DNA from: Bradyrhizobium cenepequi
Lineage (GTDB): Bacteria; Pseudomonadota; Alphaproteobacteria; Rhizobiales; Xanthobacteraceae
Assembly (NCBI RefSeq): GCF_020329485.1
Contig: NZ_JAGKJI010000025.1
Location: 29,208 to 93,207 of the forward strand
Direction of reading: 5' to 3'
DNA length: 64,000 nt
Position 1 is the stretch's first letter. The number at the start of each line of letters is the position of its first letter. Shown piece by piece: positions 28,692 to 37,861 of this stretch. Position numbers and translations under genes: made by a program. The notes beneath the pieces are model-generated. The model ran no database searches. It was not told the origin of the DNA and worked only from the letters and a program-made list of their open reading frames with translations.

Positions 28692-28772
28692 CGTAGCCCC
28701 GGGTGAAGCGCAGCGTAGCCCGGGGCTACGATTGAGATTTCCCGGATTGCGCTTCGCCCCATCCGGGCTACG
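28692..28772. repeat. Palindromic repeat, GTAGCCCCGGG family
   Basis: CGTAGCCCCGGG and CCCGGGGCTACG form one hairpin. A second related half, CCCGGATTGCGCTTCGCCCCATCCGGGCTACGG, follows. It fills the convergent gap between purL and the acyltransferase gene, where it may also stop transcription. Confidence 0.75.
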
Positions 28773-28775
28773 GCT

Positions 28776-29960
28776 TCAAAGCACGTGGTTCGCGCCTGGA
28801 ATCCTCCGCAAGCCCGCCGTCGCCGCCCAGCTCAGCAGCACGGTCAGCACAAACGCGATGGCCGCCTTCACGATTGCCGGCCAATCGAAATCGAACATGC
28901 AATATTGCAGCCAGAGCACGATCGGATAGTGCACCAGGAACATGCCATAGGCATCAGGCTGCATCGGATCGAGTACGCTCCAGCCGGATTGTTTGAATCT
29001 CAGGAAATAGGCCAGGATCACAAACATGATGGCGACGCTGAAAGAGGCGAAGAAGAGACCATAGGTCGCCTCATACCAGGTCGGCAGCCACACCGGATTC
29101 CCGAGGATTCCGCGCTTGACGTAGATCAGCACCCACATCAGGCAATACGGAACGAGCGCCGCGACCGCCCAGCCCCAGCTGCTTTTCGCCAGCCGGCCGT
29201 CGGCAGCCAACAGGCCGCGATCCAAATACATGGCGCCGATGCCTGCGCCAAAGAAGAAGTAGGTCGCATAGAGCAGCACGCGACCGTGCTGGACCGAGAA
29301 CGGTCCGAATTCGAACCAACTCCCGGCGCCAAAGTGAACGCGCCCGGGGATATAGAGCGTTGCGGTGACTGCAAGCATGATCGCGAAGAACAGCACTGGC
29401 TGTTCATGACCGCGGAGTGACAGGCGGTTGATCGGGTCGATGAGTTTGGGCGACAGCAGATAGGCCACGCTCGCGACGACGTCGAAGGCGAGCAAGACCC
29501 AGAGAAACCAGGTCGGGCCGCTCGGCCATGGCCCCACGGTGATTGTTTTCCACCAGAACTCGGAAAAGCTCAGATCCGGAGTTTGGCGCAGCGCGAAGGC
29601 GTAGTAGGCCAGCGGGATGATCGTTAACGCGCCGATCACGAAGGGCAGGCCAAGCCGGACCAGGCGATCGAGCAAATATTGCACTGGCCCTTTCCGAGCC
29701 AGTCCCGGCCACACGAACAGACCCGACAGGAAGAAGAACATCGCCATGAAGAAACTGTCGGTGGCGAGCACGACCATGTCGAAACCGATCCACGATTTCG
29801 GATCGGTATGTCCGAAATAGGTGTAGGGAATCACGGCGTGGTGCAGCAGCACGACCAGCGTCAGGAAGGTGCGGGCGCGGTCGAGCGCGGCGTTGCGCGC
29901 CTTTGCCTTCGGTGCCGCGTGTGCTTCCGCGGCCGTCATGGTGTGAGAGATCGAGCTCAT
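28776..29960 (-). CDS. Acyltransferase 3 family membrane protein (OpgC/glucan-modification type)
   Basis: About 394 residues, with ten or so membrane segments. Acyltransferase_3 hallmarks: NAALDRARTFLTLVVLLHHAVIPY with the catalytic His in the first TM, and a late FLVHYPIVLWLQY. It transfers an acyl group to an extracytoplasmic sugar or lipid; the target cannot be named. I chose the ATG at MSSISHTM; upstream codons are open but not family-like. Divergent from the small exported protein at 30133. Confidence 0.85.
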   Translation of the reverse strand: MSSISHTMTAAEAHAAPKAKARNAALDRARTFLTLVVLLHHAVIPYTYFGHTDPKSWIGFDMVVLATDSFFMAMFFFLSGLFVWPGLARKGPVQYLLDRLVRLGLPFVIGALTIIPLAYYAFALRQTPDLSFSEFWWKTITVGPWPSGPTWFLWVLLAFDVVASVAYLLSPKLIDPINRLSLRGHEQPVLFFAIMLAVTATLYIPGRVHFGAGSWFEFGPFSVQHGRVLLYATYFFFGAGIGAMYLDRGLLAADGRLAKSSWGWAVAALVPYCLMWVLIYVKRGILGNPVWLPTWYEATYGLFFASFSVAIMFVILAYFLRFKQSGWSVLDPMQPDAYGMFLVHYPIVLWLQYCMFDFDWPAIVKAAIAFVLTVLLSWAATAGLRRIPGANHVL

Positions 29961-30132
29961 ATGCGCCGTTCTGCGAGATGATCCCGGTGATGTTGCAACC
30001 GGGAACCGGATTGGGCAAGGCCCTAATCGTCCTATTGCGAAAACGTCGATGTGATTTCGCGGTCGCAAGGAGCGACGGAACGACGCGATTCACCAGACGT
30101 TGGTGCGGCCGCATGCAACATGGAGAGTTATC

Positions 30133-30510
30133 ATGCGACACAAATTACATCTATCGGCCGTCATCGCGCTGTCATTGATGACGGTGTCATCAGCCGCCTT
30201 CGCGCAAGCTCCAGGTGGCAGCACCGGAAGCGGGACAGCGCAGAGCGGTACATCGTCCGGCGTTGGCAGCGCGCCACCGGCGGCGCCGACCAATCCGGGG
30301 TCGGCCGGCATCGCGCCAGCACCGGGCGGGCAATCGAGCTCCACCACTGGAATGGGCACCGGCGGAACGTCCACCACGCCCAATCCATCCCTCAACCGGC
30401 CAGGCACGTCCAACACATCGCCAGGCGCGACCGGGACCGCCTTGTCGCCGAACGGCATGCCAGACGACGATGCCATTCCGTCCGGTTCTTCAGGACGTAT
30501 TGAACGGTAG
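30133..30510 (+). CDS. Small exported Gly/Ser/Pro/Thr-rich protein
   Basis: 125 residues. Good Sec signal (MRHKLHLSAVIALSLMTVSSAAFAQ, cleavage near residue 25) followed by a low-complexity Gly, Ser, Thr, Pro-rich stretch to the end with no predicted fold. GGAGAG lies 7 bases before the ATG. Such signal-plus-disordered proteins are common in Bradyrhizobium and have no assigned role. The frame, signal peptide and ribosome site support a real gene. Confidence 0.7.
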   Translation: MRHKLHLSAVIALSLMTVSSAAFAQAPGGSTGSGTAQSGTSSGVGSAPPAAPTNPGSAGIAPAPGGQSSSTTGMGTGGTSTTPNPSLNRPGTSNTSPGATGTALSPNGMPDDDAIPSGSSGRIER

Positions 30511-30617
30511 AGGAAGCTTGCAAGGTGAGGCGGGCGGCGATCAATTCACCGCCTGCTGCTTTGGAACTCGCGTCATCTCCTGCCGTTTCCCCCGCGAAGT
30601 AGCTGGAGAAGAGGGCG

Positions 30618-30791
30618 ATGACGTTACTTAAATGGGCGCTGATCTTTCTTGTTGTGTCGATTATAGCCGGCTTGCTCGGCTTCACCGGCATATCGGCGGC
30701 TTCTGCCGATATCGCGCGGATATTGTTCTATATCTTCGTCGTGATCTTCCTGGTGCTCCTGATACTCGGGCTCACGATATTCAGGGCCTAG
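30618..30791 (+). CDS. DUF1328 (YtjA-type) small membrane protein
   Basis: 57 residues: MTLLKWALIFLVVSIIAG, then LLGFTGISAASADIARILFYIFVVIF, two membrane helices joined by a short loop. This is the full DUF1328 pattern, including the GFTGISAA motif. GAGGGCG precedes the ATG. Members are widespread and stress-associated in annotation, but the function is unknown. Confidence 0.9.
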   Translation: MTLLKWALIFLVVSIIAGLLGFTGISAASADIARILFYIFVVIFLVLLILGLTIFRA

Positions 30792-30833
30792 AAGCCTTCA
30801 GGGTGTAGGAGCAAAGCTCGCCGGTAGCTTCCT

Positions 30834-30923
30834 CGTCATGCCCGGGCTTGTCCCGGGCATCCGCGTCTCAGTACCAGGCGAGCAATTGCGTGGATGGCCG
30901 GGTCGAGCCCGGCCATCACGAGG
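30834..30923. repeat. Palindromic repeat, TCATGCCCGGGCTT family
   Basis: CGTCATGCCCGGGCTTGTCCCGGGCATCC followed by GGATGGCCGGGTCGAGCCCGGCCATCACG. Each half is a hairpin and the whole is roughly mirror-symmetric. It fills the convergent gap between DUF1328 and DUF427 genes. Confidence 0.75.
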
Positions 30924-30939
30924 ACGCGGTCCGCCGCCC

Positions 30940-31299
30940 TTATGCCACTTCCTCGATCGTGACTTTGTCCGGATAGAACGCGAGGTGTCCCGCGATCTCC
31001 GTCATGGCCGGGAAGGGCGTCTCATAGGTCCAGATCGAATTTTCCAGCGTCTTGCCGTTGGCCTTGATGCTGAAATAATTCGCGTCGCCCTTGTAGGGAC
31101 AATGCGTGGTCCGCTCGGTCCGGGACAGCAGGGCCATGTTGGTGTCCTCCCGCGGGATGTACTGCACGGCGGGATAGCTCGCCTCCTTCAGGGTCAGCGC
31201 ATGGGTGGAGTCGGCGATGACGACATCCCCCGCCCTAACGCGGACGCGCTTGGGGTTGGGTGCGATCGTGATCGGATGGTCGGGTCCTGGGAGTTTCAT
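30940..31299 (-). CDS. DUF427 domain-containing protein
   Basis: 119 residues, a single DUF427 beta domain. Family features: a VRVRAGDVVIADSTHAL strand pair, YPAVQYIPREDTNMALL, then THCPYKGDANYFSI and WTYETPFP. DUF427 proteins are small cytosolic proteins of unknown biochemical function. Start at MKLPGPDHPI. Divergent from bolA. The 173-bp gap contains a small hairpin AGCGC-AA-GCGCT near 31393-31404 but no clear promoter. Confidence 0.88.
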   Translation of the reverse strand: MKLPGPDHPITIAPNPKRVRVRAGDVVIADSTHALTLKEASYPAVQYIPREDTNMALLSRTERTTHCPYKGDANYFSIKANGKTLENSIWTYETPFPAMTEIAGHLAFYPDKVTIEEVA

Positions 31300-31472
31300 G
31301 GTTCTGCGCCTTTTTTGGTCAGTTCGTTGTGACCGATTGATGCAGCTAAAACGATTGGAAGCGGAATATAGTGCCTGATAGGATGACCTAGAAGAGCGCA
31401 AGCGCTAGGTTTTGTTCCCCCGCGGCCGCTCGTGCTGACTGCGATTTGAAAGTCGAATGGAGGTGTACTGGG

Positions 31473-31718
31473 ATGCCGATGGACGCCCGCGATATCGAAT
31501 CCATGATCAAGGCAGCCATTCCCGATGCCGTGGTGACGATCCGCGACCTGGCCGGCGATGGCGACCATTACGCGGCGACGGTGGTCTCGGAATCCTTCCG
31601 CGGCAAGTCCCGTGTCCAGCAGCATCAGATCGTCTACCAGTCGCTCAAGGGGCAGATGGGCGGCGTGTTGCATGCACTGGCGCTGCAGACCGGGGTGCCT
31701 GGCGGACCCGAGGCCTGA
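31473..31718 (+). CDS. bolA: BolA family protein
   Basis: 81 residues. The BolA fold is seen in DARDIESMIKAAIPDAVVTIRDL, a variable loop with DGDHYAATVVSESFRGKSRVQQHQIVYQSL, and GVLHALALQT; the conserved H of RVQQHQ and the C-terminal His are present. BolA proteins partner with CGFS-type monothiol glutaredoxins in Fe-S handling. The matching grxD lies 4 kb downstream; in many relatives the two are adjacent after purL. GGAGG precedes the first ATG by 9 bases; a second ATG two codons later is possible. Confidence 0.92.
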   Translation: MPMDARDIESMIKAAIPDAVVTIRDLAGDGDHYAATVVSESFRGKSRVQQHQIVYQSLKGQMGGVLHALALQTGVPGGPEA

Positions 31719-31725
31719 TCATCTC

Positions 31726-31825
31726 AGATCATGATCCGATTAGACGGAATCGGATCATGATCTCATCTCTTTGTTTGAGCATGATCTTTCCGGAAAACCG
31801 GTTTCCACTTTTCCGGATCATGCTC
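31726..31825. repeat. Two palindromes: GATCATGATCCGATT and GAGCATGATC-type repeats
   Basis: 31726-31763 is AGATCATGATCCGATT with its mirror AATCGGATCATGATCT. 31777-31825 runs GAGCATGATCTTTCCGGAAAACCGG to TTCCGGATCATGCTC. Both are widespread alphaproteobacterial intergenic repeats. They end 12 bases before the LtrA gene start. Confidence 0.8.
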
Positions 31826-31837
31826 TAGGGGGTGCCG

Positions 31838-33040
31838 ATGGCTGCGGACAATCGACGCGGCGCGATGTTTCGCGTCGTCACGCCGAACCAGCATAGCCGC
31901 GTCACTTATGCCGAACTGTTCTTCGACCTGGTCTTCGTGTTCGCGGTCACGCAGATCTCGCACACGCTGCTTCATCATTTCACGCCGATCGGCGCGGTCG
32001 AGGTCACGCTGCTGTTCCTCGCGGTGTGGTGGGTCTGGGTCTTCACTGCCTGGGTGACCAATTGGCTCAATCCGGAGCTGACGCCGGTACGTATCCTGCT
32101 GTTCCTGATGATGCTCGGCGGCCTTGTGCTGTCGACCTCGATCCCGAAGGCCTTTGAGGACCGCGGCCTGTGGTTCGCGATTACCTATGCGGTGATGCAG
32201 GTCGGACGCACCGCGTTCTGGCTGTTCTCGACGCCACATCATTGGACCGCGGTGCGCCACAACGCCATCCGCATCCTGGCCTGGCTCTCCACGTCCGCCG
32301 TGTTCTGGATCCTCGGCGGTCTTGCCGAAGGCGAGTCCAGGCTATGGCTGTGGATCATTGCGCTCGCGATCGAATATGTCTCGCCAGCGGCGCGGTTCTG
32401 GGTCCCGAGGTTGGGGCTGTCATCGCTCGAGGCATGGGCGGTCGAAGGCGGCCATATGGCCGAGCGCTGCGCCCTCTTCATCATCATTGCGCTTGGCGAG
32501 GCGGTTGTCGTGAATGGCGCGACCTTTGCCGAGCTGAGCTGGACGACCGAGAACATCCTCGCTTTCGTGTCCTCGCTGGTCGGCAGCATCGCGATGTGGT
32601 GGATCTATTTCTACAAGGGCGCCGAGGCCGGCTCCGAACTGATCTCGAAATCGGTCGAATCAGGGAAACTGGCGCGCCTTGCCTACACCTATCTGCACAT
32701 GCCGGTCGTCGCCGGCATCATCCTGACGGCGGTGTCCGATGAACTGGTGCTGAAGCATCCCGGCGGCCACTCCGATCTCAAGACGATCTTGAGCGCGATC
32801 GGTGGCCCGCTTCTGTTCCTGGTCGGGACGATCCTGTTCAAGCTCTCGATCCGGGGTTTTCTGCAGCTGTCCCACATCGCGGGCATCGTCGCGCTGCTCA
32901 TGCTGGGCTGGTTCGCAAGCGAGCTGTCCCCGCTATGGCTCTCGATCCTCACGACCGCGATCCTTGTCGTGGTCGCAGCATGGGAATCCGTGTCGCTGGG
33001 CTCCGCTTCGGAATCTCATTCCGAAGCCAACATTGCGTGA
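31838..33040 (+). CDS. LtrA family (low-temperature requirement A) membrane protein
   Basis: About 400 residues with roughly twelve hydrophobic segments. The LtrA N-terminal signature is present: SRVTYAELFFDLVFVFAVTQISHTLL. WWVWVFTAWVTNW and HMAERCALFIIIALGEAVV follow, as in other members. Function unknown; named from a Listeria locus needed for growth in the cold. Start uncertain between ATG 31838 and GTG 31832. The 3' end overlaps egtD by 25 bases on the opposite strand. Confidence 0.88.
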   Translation: MAADNRRGAMFRVVTPNQHSRVTYAELFFDLVFVFAVTQISHTLLHHFTPIGAVEVTLLFLAVWWVWVFTAWVTNWLNPELTPVRILLFLMMLGGLVLSTSIPKAFEDRGLWFAITYAVMQVGRTAFWLFSTPHHWTAVRHNAIRILAWLSTSAVFWILGGLAEGESRLWLWIIALAIEYVSPAARFWVPRLGLSSLEAWAVEGGHMAERCALFIIIALGEAVVVNGATFAELSWTTENILAFVSSLVGSIAMWWIYFYKGAEAGSELISKSVESGKLARLAYTYLHMPVVAGIILTAVSDELVLKHPGGHSDLKTILSAIGGPLLFLVGTILFKLSIRGFLQLSHIAGIVALLMLGWFASELSPLWLSILTTAILVVVAAWESVSLGSASESHSEANIA

Positions 33041-33987
33041 ACCGAAAACATCTTTGCCGCGTCGGTCCAGGACTCCCGCACCGTCCAACCCGAATTTCGG
33101 GCCAATTCCGTGAACCGCTCCAGCGAATATTTGTAGCTGTTCTCGGTGTGAATGCTCTCGCCGGGACGGAACGAAAAGGTGTTGCCGAGGATCCGCACGC
33201 TCTGCGCCTTGCGGCTGATCAGGTGCATCTCGATCCGGTGACGGTCGCGGTTGTAGATCGAGCGATGGGAGAAGGCGGGAAGATCGAAATTGCCGCCGAG
33301 CTCGCGGTTGATGCGCACCAGCACATTGAGGTTGAAGCGCGCGGTGACGCCGGCCGAATCGTTATAGGCGTGGTACAGCACGCGCTCGTCCTTCTCGAGA
33401 TCGACGCCGATGATCATCTGCGCGCCAGAGCCCAGGATTTTACGCGCGGTGCGCAGGAAATCGGCGGCCTCCTGCGGTTCGAAATTGCCGATCGTCGATC
33501 CCGGGAAGAAGCCCACTTTCGGCATCTCGGCGATCTCTACCGGCAGCGCGAATGGCGCGGTGAAATCCGCTGCGACCGGATAGACGCGCAGGCCGGGGAA
33601 GTCCTTGCGCAGGCCTTCCGCTTGCGCGTTCAGGAAATCTCCGGAGATGTCGACGGGCACGTAGGCGCCGAATTTGCAGCGCTCGAGCAACAGCCGCACC
33701 TTGGTGGTCGCACCTGCGCCGAATTCGACCAGCGCCGCGCCCGCAGGGATGATCGCGGCGATCTCGGCCCCGCGATCGCGCAAGATGCCAAGCTCGGTGC
33801 GGGTCGGATAATATTCCGGCTGCACTGTGATTTGCTCGAACAGCTCCGAGCCAGTCGCATCATAAAAATATTTGGGCGACAGGCGCTTGGGATGTTGCGC
33901 GAGATGTCCGATCACGTCGCCAGCAAAGGCTGCGGTCTGCTCGTCGAAGGCATAGGCCTTGGCCAAAGCGCGGGCATGCACATTCAT
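33016..33987 (-). CDS. egtD: L-histidine N(alpha)-methyltransferase EgtD
   Basis: Trimethylates histidine to hercynine with AdoMet, the first step of ergothioneine synthesis. 323 residues, with YFYDATGSELFEQITVQPEYYPTRTE near the start, the AdoMet site LVEFGAGATTKVRLLL, and the late GESIHTENSYKYS and FNLNVLVRINRELGGNFD segments. AGGAGAG precedes the ATG. Transcribed in the same direction as egtB, 109 bases downstream of it, with a palindromic repeat in between. Confidence 0.95.
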   Translation of the reverse strand: MNVHARALAKAYAFDEQTAAFAGDVIGHLAQHPKRLSPKYFYDATGSELFEQITVQPEYYPTRTELGILRDRGAEIAAIIPAGAALVEFGAGATTKVRLLLERCKFGAYVPVDISGDFLNAQAEGLRKDFPGLRVYPVAADFTAPFALPVEIAEMPKVGFFPGSTIGNFEPQEAADFLRTARKILGSGAQMIIGVDLEKDERVLYHAYNDSAGVTARFNLNVLVRINRELGGNFDLPAFSHRSIYNRDRHRIEMHLISRKAQSVRILGNTFSFRPGESIHTENSYKYSLERFTELARNSGWTVRESWTDAAKMFSVHAMLASE

Positions 33988-34038
33988 GATACTCTCCTGG
34001 ACGCGCCTTCCCGCGCGCTATGACTTTTGGTTGTTTTT

Positions 34039-34086
34039 GCGCATGATCGTTTCGGAAAACCGGTATCCACTTTTCCGGATCATGCT
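34039..34086. repeat. Palindromic GCGCATGATC repeat between egtB and egtD
   Basis: GCGCATGATCGTTTCGGAAAACCGG is mirrored by TTTTCCGGATCATGCT. Same family as the second palindrome at 31777-31825. It occupies most of the gap between egtB and egtD. Confidence 0.8.
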
Positions 34087-34096
34087 TGAGAACCGA

Positions 34097-35350
34097 TCAG
34101 GCGTAATCGGCGAGCCGTAATCCCGTAAACTGCCAGCGATGGTGTGGATAAAAGAAGTTGCGATAGGTGATACGGCTGTGAGCGCTCGGAGTTGCGAGCG
34201 AGGAGCCGCGCAGCACCAATTGATTGACCATGAACTTGCCGTTGTACTCGCCGAGTGCGCCTTCGATCGCGCGGTAGCCCGGATAGGGTGAATAGGAGGA
34301 GCGGGTCCACTGCCAGACGATGCCGAAGGCATCGTTGAGCTGACCGGCGCGCGCGGCGACCTCCCATTCCATCTCGGTCGGCAGGTGTTTTCCGGCCCAG
34401 CGGGCGAAGGCATCGGCCTCGTAATAGCTGACATGGCAGACCGGGGCTGCCGGGTCGATCGGCTGTAGGCCGCCCAGGGTCATGATCTGCCATTGGCCAT
34501 CGACCTTGCGCCAATGGCCGGGCGCTTCCCAGCCTTCCTTTTCGACGGCCGCAAAACCGTCCATCAGCCACAACGTCGCCGCCCGATAGCCGTCGTCCTG
34601 GATGAAGGCGAGCCACTCCGCGTTGGTCACAAGATTTCGCGCCAGCTTGACCGGGCCGACCAGGGCCCGATGCGCCGGCTTTTCATTGTCGAAATGAAAG
34701 CTGTCGTCTGGATGACCGATGGTGTGGATGCCCTCGTTCAGCGTGATCCACTCCTCGCCGCTGCGTTGCGAGGCCGGGAAGCGCCACGCCGGATCGTAAG
34801 CCGGCGGGATCGGGTTCTGCGCGAAAGCGTGCAGGATGTCGGTCCACATCAGTTCCTGATGCTGCTGCTCGTGATTGAGTCCGACCTCGACCAGCGGGAC
34901 CAGCTCTTCCAGCTTCTCCTCGCCCGCGGTCTTGAAAAATTTCACCACGGCATCATCGACGTGGCGGCGATAGGCGGTGACCTCGTCGGCGCTTGGCCGG
35001 GTCAAATGGCCGCGCTGGGCGCGGGCATGGCGAGGGCCGGCGCTGACATAATAGGAATTGAAGAGATAGGCGTAGTCGGGATGGAAGGGCTTGTAGCCGT
35101 TCTGGTGCTCGCCGAGCAGAAACTGCTCGAAGAACCAGGTGGTATGGGCACGGTGCCACTTCGCCGGGCTCGCGTCCGGCATGGACTGGATCAGCTGGTC
35201 CTCCGCCGACAGAGGGGCAGCCCGGCGTTCGGTTTCATCCCGCACCGCAAGAAAGGATTCCACCAGGCCCTGCGACAGGGGACCGGAATCAGAAGCGCGT
35301 GATGGGGAGGGGGGTGCGAGGGCGGCGGCAGCCGATGCTGGTTTCGTCAC
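34097..35350 (-). CDS. egtB: Ergothioneine biosynthesis sulfoxide synthase EgtB
   Basis: Non-haem iron enzyme that joins hercynine to a cysteine-type thiol with oxygen. About 417 residues: a DinB-like N-terminal domain with KWHRAHTTWFFEQFLL, the iron ligand motif HEQQHQE (H160, H164, E166), and a C-terminal FGE-sulfatase domain with PVCHVSYYEADAFARWAGKHLPTEMEWE. Start chosen as a GTG with GGAG at good spacing; a TTG 13 codons upstream is possible. No egtA, egtC or egtE is in the window, as usual for this two-gene arrangement. Confidence 0.94.
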   Translation of the reverse strand: MTKPASAAAALAPPSPSRASDSGPLSQGLVESFLAVRDETERRAAPLSAEDQLIQSMPDASPAKWHRAHTTWFFEQFLLGEHQNGYKPFHPDYAYLFNSYYVSAGPRHARAQRGHLTRPSADEVTAYRRHVDDAVVKFFKTAGEEKLEELVPLVEVGLNHEQQHQELMWTDILHAFAQNPIPPAYDPAWRFPASQRSGEEWITLNEGIHTIGHPDDSFHFDNEKPAHRALVGPVKLARNLVTNAEWLAFIQDDGYRAATLWLMDGFAAVEKEGWEAPGHWRKVDGQWQIMTLGGLQPIDPAAPVCHVSYYEADAFARWAGKHLPTEMEWEVAARAGQLNDAFGIVWQWTRSSYSPYPGYRAIEGALGEYNGKFMVNQLVLRGSSLATPSAHSRITYRNFFYPHHRWQFTGLRLADYA

Positions 35351-35651
35351 GGGTGTCTCCGAATGCAGGAGAGAACGTTGCTCTGTCAAACTGGTTCCCG
35401 ACGGGCAGTCCGTCCTAGATAGGGGTTCCAGTCCGGGAAAAAACCTCCCGTGGCCATGATATTAGCGTCGTCAGACTATGGGCCCGGAGCATGACGGCGG
35501 CCTAAAAAGGGCCGCATGCATGCCAGCTCACCGCCATTTTGCTTTGGATGCACAACGGTTTGGGCTACATATATAGTGAGACGCGGGGTAAGCGGGTCGA
35601 GCTGGCCCACCAGCAATGCCGCAAGGGGCGGAGCCCCAAAGGGAAACGAAA

Positions 35652-35984
35652 ATGAGCATCGAACAATTCATCGACAACGAAGTGAAGTCGAACGACGTCG
35701 TGCTGTTCATGAAGGGCACGCCGCAATTTCCGCAGTGCGGTTTCTCGGGTCAGGTCGTCCAGATCCTCGACCACATCGGCGTCGGCTATAAGGGCTTGAA
35801 CGTGCTGGAGTCCGCCGAGCTGCGCAATGGCGTCAAGGTGTATTCGAACTGGCCGACCATTCCCCAGCTCTATGTGAAGGGCGAGTTCGTCGGCGGCTGC
35901 GACATCATTCGCGAGATGTTCCAGGCCGGCGAGCTGCAGCAGCTTTTCACCGACAAGGGCGTTCCGGTCGGCGCAGCCGCCTGA
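35652..35984 (+). CDS. grxD: Monothiol glutaredoxin, CGFS type
   Basis: 110 residues. The active-site CGFS is at residues 29-32 within KGTPQFPQCGFS; WPTIPQLYVKGEFVGGCDI follows, binding glutathione. The protein carries and transfers Fe-S clusters with BolA-type partners; a bolA gene lies upstream at 31.5 kb. Start at ATG 35652, with GGGAAACGAAA before it. The macro-domain gene begins 5 bases after the stop. The 300-bp region upstream includes an AT-rich TATATATAG stretch near 35570-35578 that could be a promoter. Confidence 0.95.
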   Translation: MSIEQFIDNEVKSNDVVLFMKGTPQFPQCGFSGQVVQILDHIGVGYKGLNVLESAELRNGVKVYSNWPTIPQLYVKGEFVGGCDIIREMFQAGELQQLFTDKGVPVGAAA

Positions 35985-35989
35985 GCCTG

Positions 35990-36535
35990 ATGGCGCGCCA
36001 GCTCGGCAATGCGCGCCTCGAAGTCATCGTTGCCGACATCACGACCTTACGCGTTGACGCCATCGTCAACGCGGCCAATTCGTCCCTCCTGGGTGGAGGC
36101 GGTGTCGATGGTGCGATCCATCGCGCCGCCGGGTCCGAATTGCTCGCCGAGTGCCGCACGTTGCAGGGGTGTGCTACCGGCGGTGCCAAGATCATCCGCG
36201 GCTATCGACTTCCTGCCCGGCGCGTGATCCACGCCGTCGGACCGGTCTGGCACGGCGGCGGTCGAGGCGAGGATGGATTGCTCGCCTCCTGCTATCGCCG
36301 CGCGCTCGAGCTCTGTCAGACGAACGGGCTTGTTTCGCTGGCATTTCCCGCGATTTCGACCGGTGTCTATCGCTTCCCAACCGATCGTGCCGCCGGGATT
36401 TCGGTCCGGACGGTTGCGGAGGGACTTAGCCACGCGCCGATTGTCAGCCAAGTGATCTTCTGCTGCTTCTCCGACGCCAGCGCGCGATTGCATGAGCAGG
36501 CTTTGGCCGGCCTCGGCGGCCCTTGTGTTGATTGA
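35990..36535 (+). CDS. Macro-domain ADP-ribose hydrolase (YmdB/Af1521-like)
   Basis: 181 residues, a single macro domain. Core motifs: DITTLRVDAIVNAANSSLLGGGGVDGAIHRAAG for ADP-ribose binding, and the second loop AISTGVYRFP. Probable O-acetyl-ADP-ribose deacetylase or mono-ADP-ribosyl hydrolase. It starts 5 bases after grxD and so is probably cotranscribed. Reason for the pairing is unclear. Confidence 0.93.
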   Translation: MARQLGNARLEVIVADITTLRVDAIVNAANSSLLGGGGVDGAIHRAAGSELLAECRTLQGCATGGAKIIRGYRLPARRVIHAVGPVWHGGGRGEDGLLASCYRRALELCQTNGLVSLAFPAISTGVYRFPTDRAAGISVRTVAEGLSHAPIVSQVIFCCFSDASARLHEQALAGLGGPCVD

Positions 36536-36577
36536 TGCGCGGCCGCTACACTCCTGCCCGAATTCGGGAGGGGTCCA

Positions 36578-37861
36578 ATGAATTCGGTAAAATTGCTGCG
36601 CGTGCTGGCGACAGGCGCGTTGATGCTTTTTGCATTGCCGGCCGCTGGTGCGGAAGGAACGTTCGATATTCCGGCAGGCGCGCATTTCAACCAGGACAAG
36701 CTTGCGAAGATCGGGACGTTCTTCAACAACGAAGTGGCGACCGGAAAAATCCCGGGCGCAATTGTCCTGATCCAGCAGCGTGGCAAGAAGGTCTATCACC
36801 AGGCATTCGGCGTGCAGGACGTGGTGAGCAAGGCGCCGATCACCGACAAGACCATCTTCCGCCTGTTTTCGATGACGAAGGCGATCACCGCTGTCGTGTC
36901 GATGCAACTGCTTCAGGAGGGCAAGTTCAAGCTGGATGATCCGGTCGCGAAATATATCCCGTCCTTCGCCAATGTGAAGGTCGGCGTCGAAAAGAAGAAC
37001 GAAGACGGCAGCAAGACGCTCGAACTGGTGCCGCCGGACCGGCCGATGACCGTGCTTGATCTGATGCGCCACACCTCCGGCATCACCTATGGCTTCTATG
37101 GCGACAGCCTGGTCCGCAAAGCCTATGCATCCGCAAATCTTTATGCCGGCAATTTCAATCTCGCCGAATTTGCCGAGCGGATCGCCAGGCTGCCGCTGCA
37201 CAATCAGCCGGGCGTGCTCTGGCAATATGGCCACTCCACCGACGTGCTCGCGCGCATCATGGAGATCGTGTCCGGCAAGCCGCTGCTCGCGATCGAGCGG
37301 GAGAAGCTGCTTGATCCGCTTGGCATGAACGACACCCGCTTCCTCGTCACCGATCCGGAAAAGCAGAAGCTTCTGGCGCTGCCGATGCCGAACGACAGCA
37401 ATTTCCGGGTTGGCCGCGAGAATGACCCGACAGTCGTGAAGAAAATGGAGTTTGCCAGCGGCGGCATGGTTTCAACTATGGCCGACTTCTCGCGCTTTGC
37501 GCAGATGCTGCTCAATGGCGGCACGTTCGAGGGCAGGACCTATCTGAACCCCGAGACATTCAAGCTGATGACCACCGATCAGGTCGGCCCCGACTCGGGA
37601 GTCGGACGAGATTATTTCTATTTTCCCGGCGATGGCTTCGGCTTTGGGCTCGGCCTTGCGGTTCGGACCGATCCCGGCCACGCAAAGCCGCCGCCGCCCG
37701 GCTCGCTCGGCGAGCTGAAATGGGACGGTGCCAGCGGTTGTTATTTCGTGATCGACCGCAAACAGGACATGTTTTTCGTGCTCCTGGAGCAAACGCCGAC
37801 CGAGCGGCAACGCATCCAACGGACGCTGAAGCAGTTGATCTATGAAGCGATGGAGAACTGA
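36578..37861 (+). CDS. Exported beta-lactamase-like serine hydrolase, copy 1
   Basis: 427 residues, class C beta-lactamase/EstB family. Signal peptide 1-25 (cleavage near GAE). The nucleophile motif SxxK is SMTK (S98-K101) and the second motif is YGH in WQYGHSTDV instead of YxN, as in EstB-type esterases. GGGAGGGG precedes the ATG. Likely an esterase or peptidase acting in the periplasm, not necessarily on beta-lactams. Closely related in sequence and layout to the next gene, which overlaps its end by 20 bases. Confidence 0.88.
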   Translation: MNSVKLLRVLATGALMLFALPAAGAEGTFDIPAGAHFNQDKLAKIGTFFNNEVATGKIPGAIVLIQQRGKKVYHQAFGVQDVVSKAPITDKTIFRLFSMTKAITAVVSMQLLQEGKFKLDDPVAKYIPSFANVKVGVEKKNEDGSKTLELVPPDRPMTVLDLMRHTSGITYGFYGDSLVRKAYASANLYAGNFNLAEFAERIARLPLHNQPGVLWQYGHSTDVLARIMEIVSGKPLLAIEREKLLDPLGMNDTRFLVTDPEKQKLLALPMPNDSNFRVGRENDPTVVKKMEFASGGMVSTMADFSRFAQMLLNGGTFEGRTYLNPETFKLMTTDQVGPDSGVGRDYFYFPGDGFGFGLGLAVRTDPGHAKPPPPGSLGELKWDGASGCYFVIDRKQDMFFVLLEQTPTERQRIQRTLKQLIYEAMEN

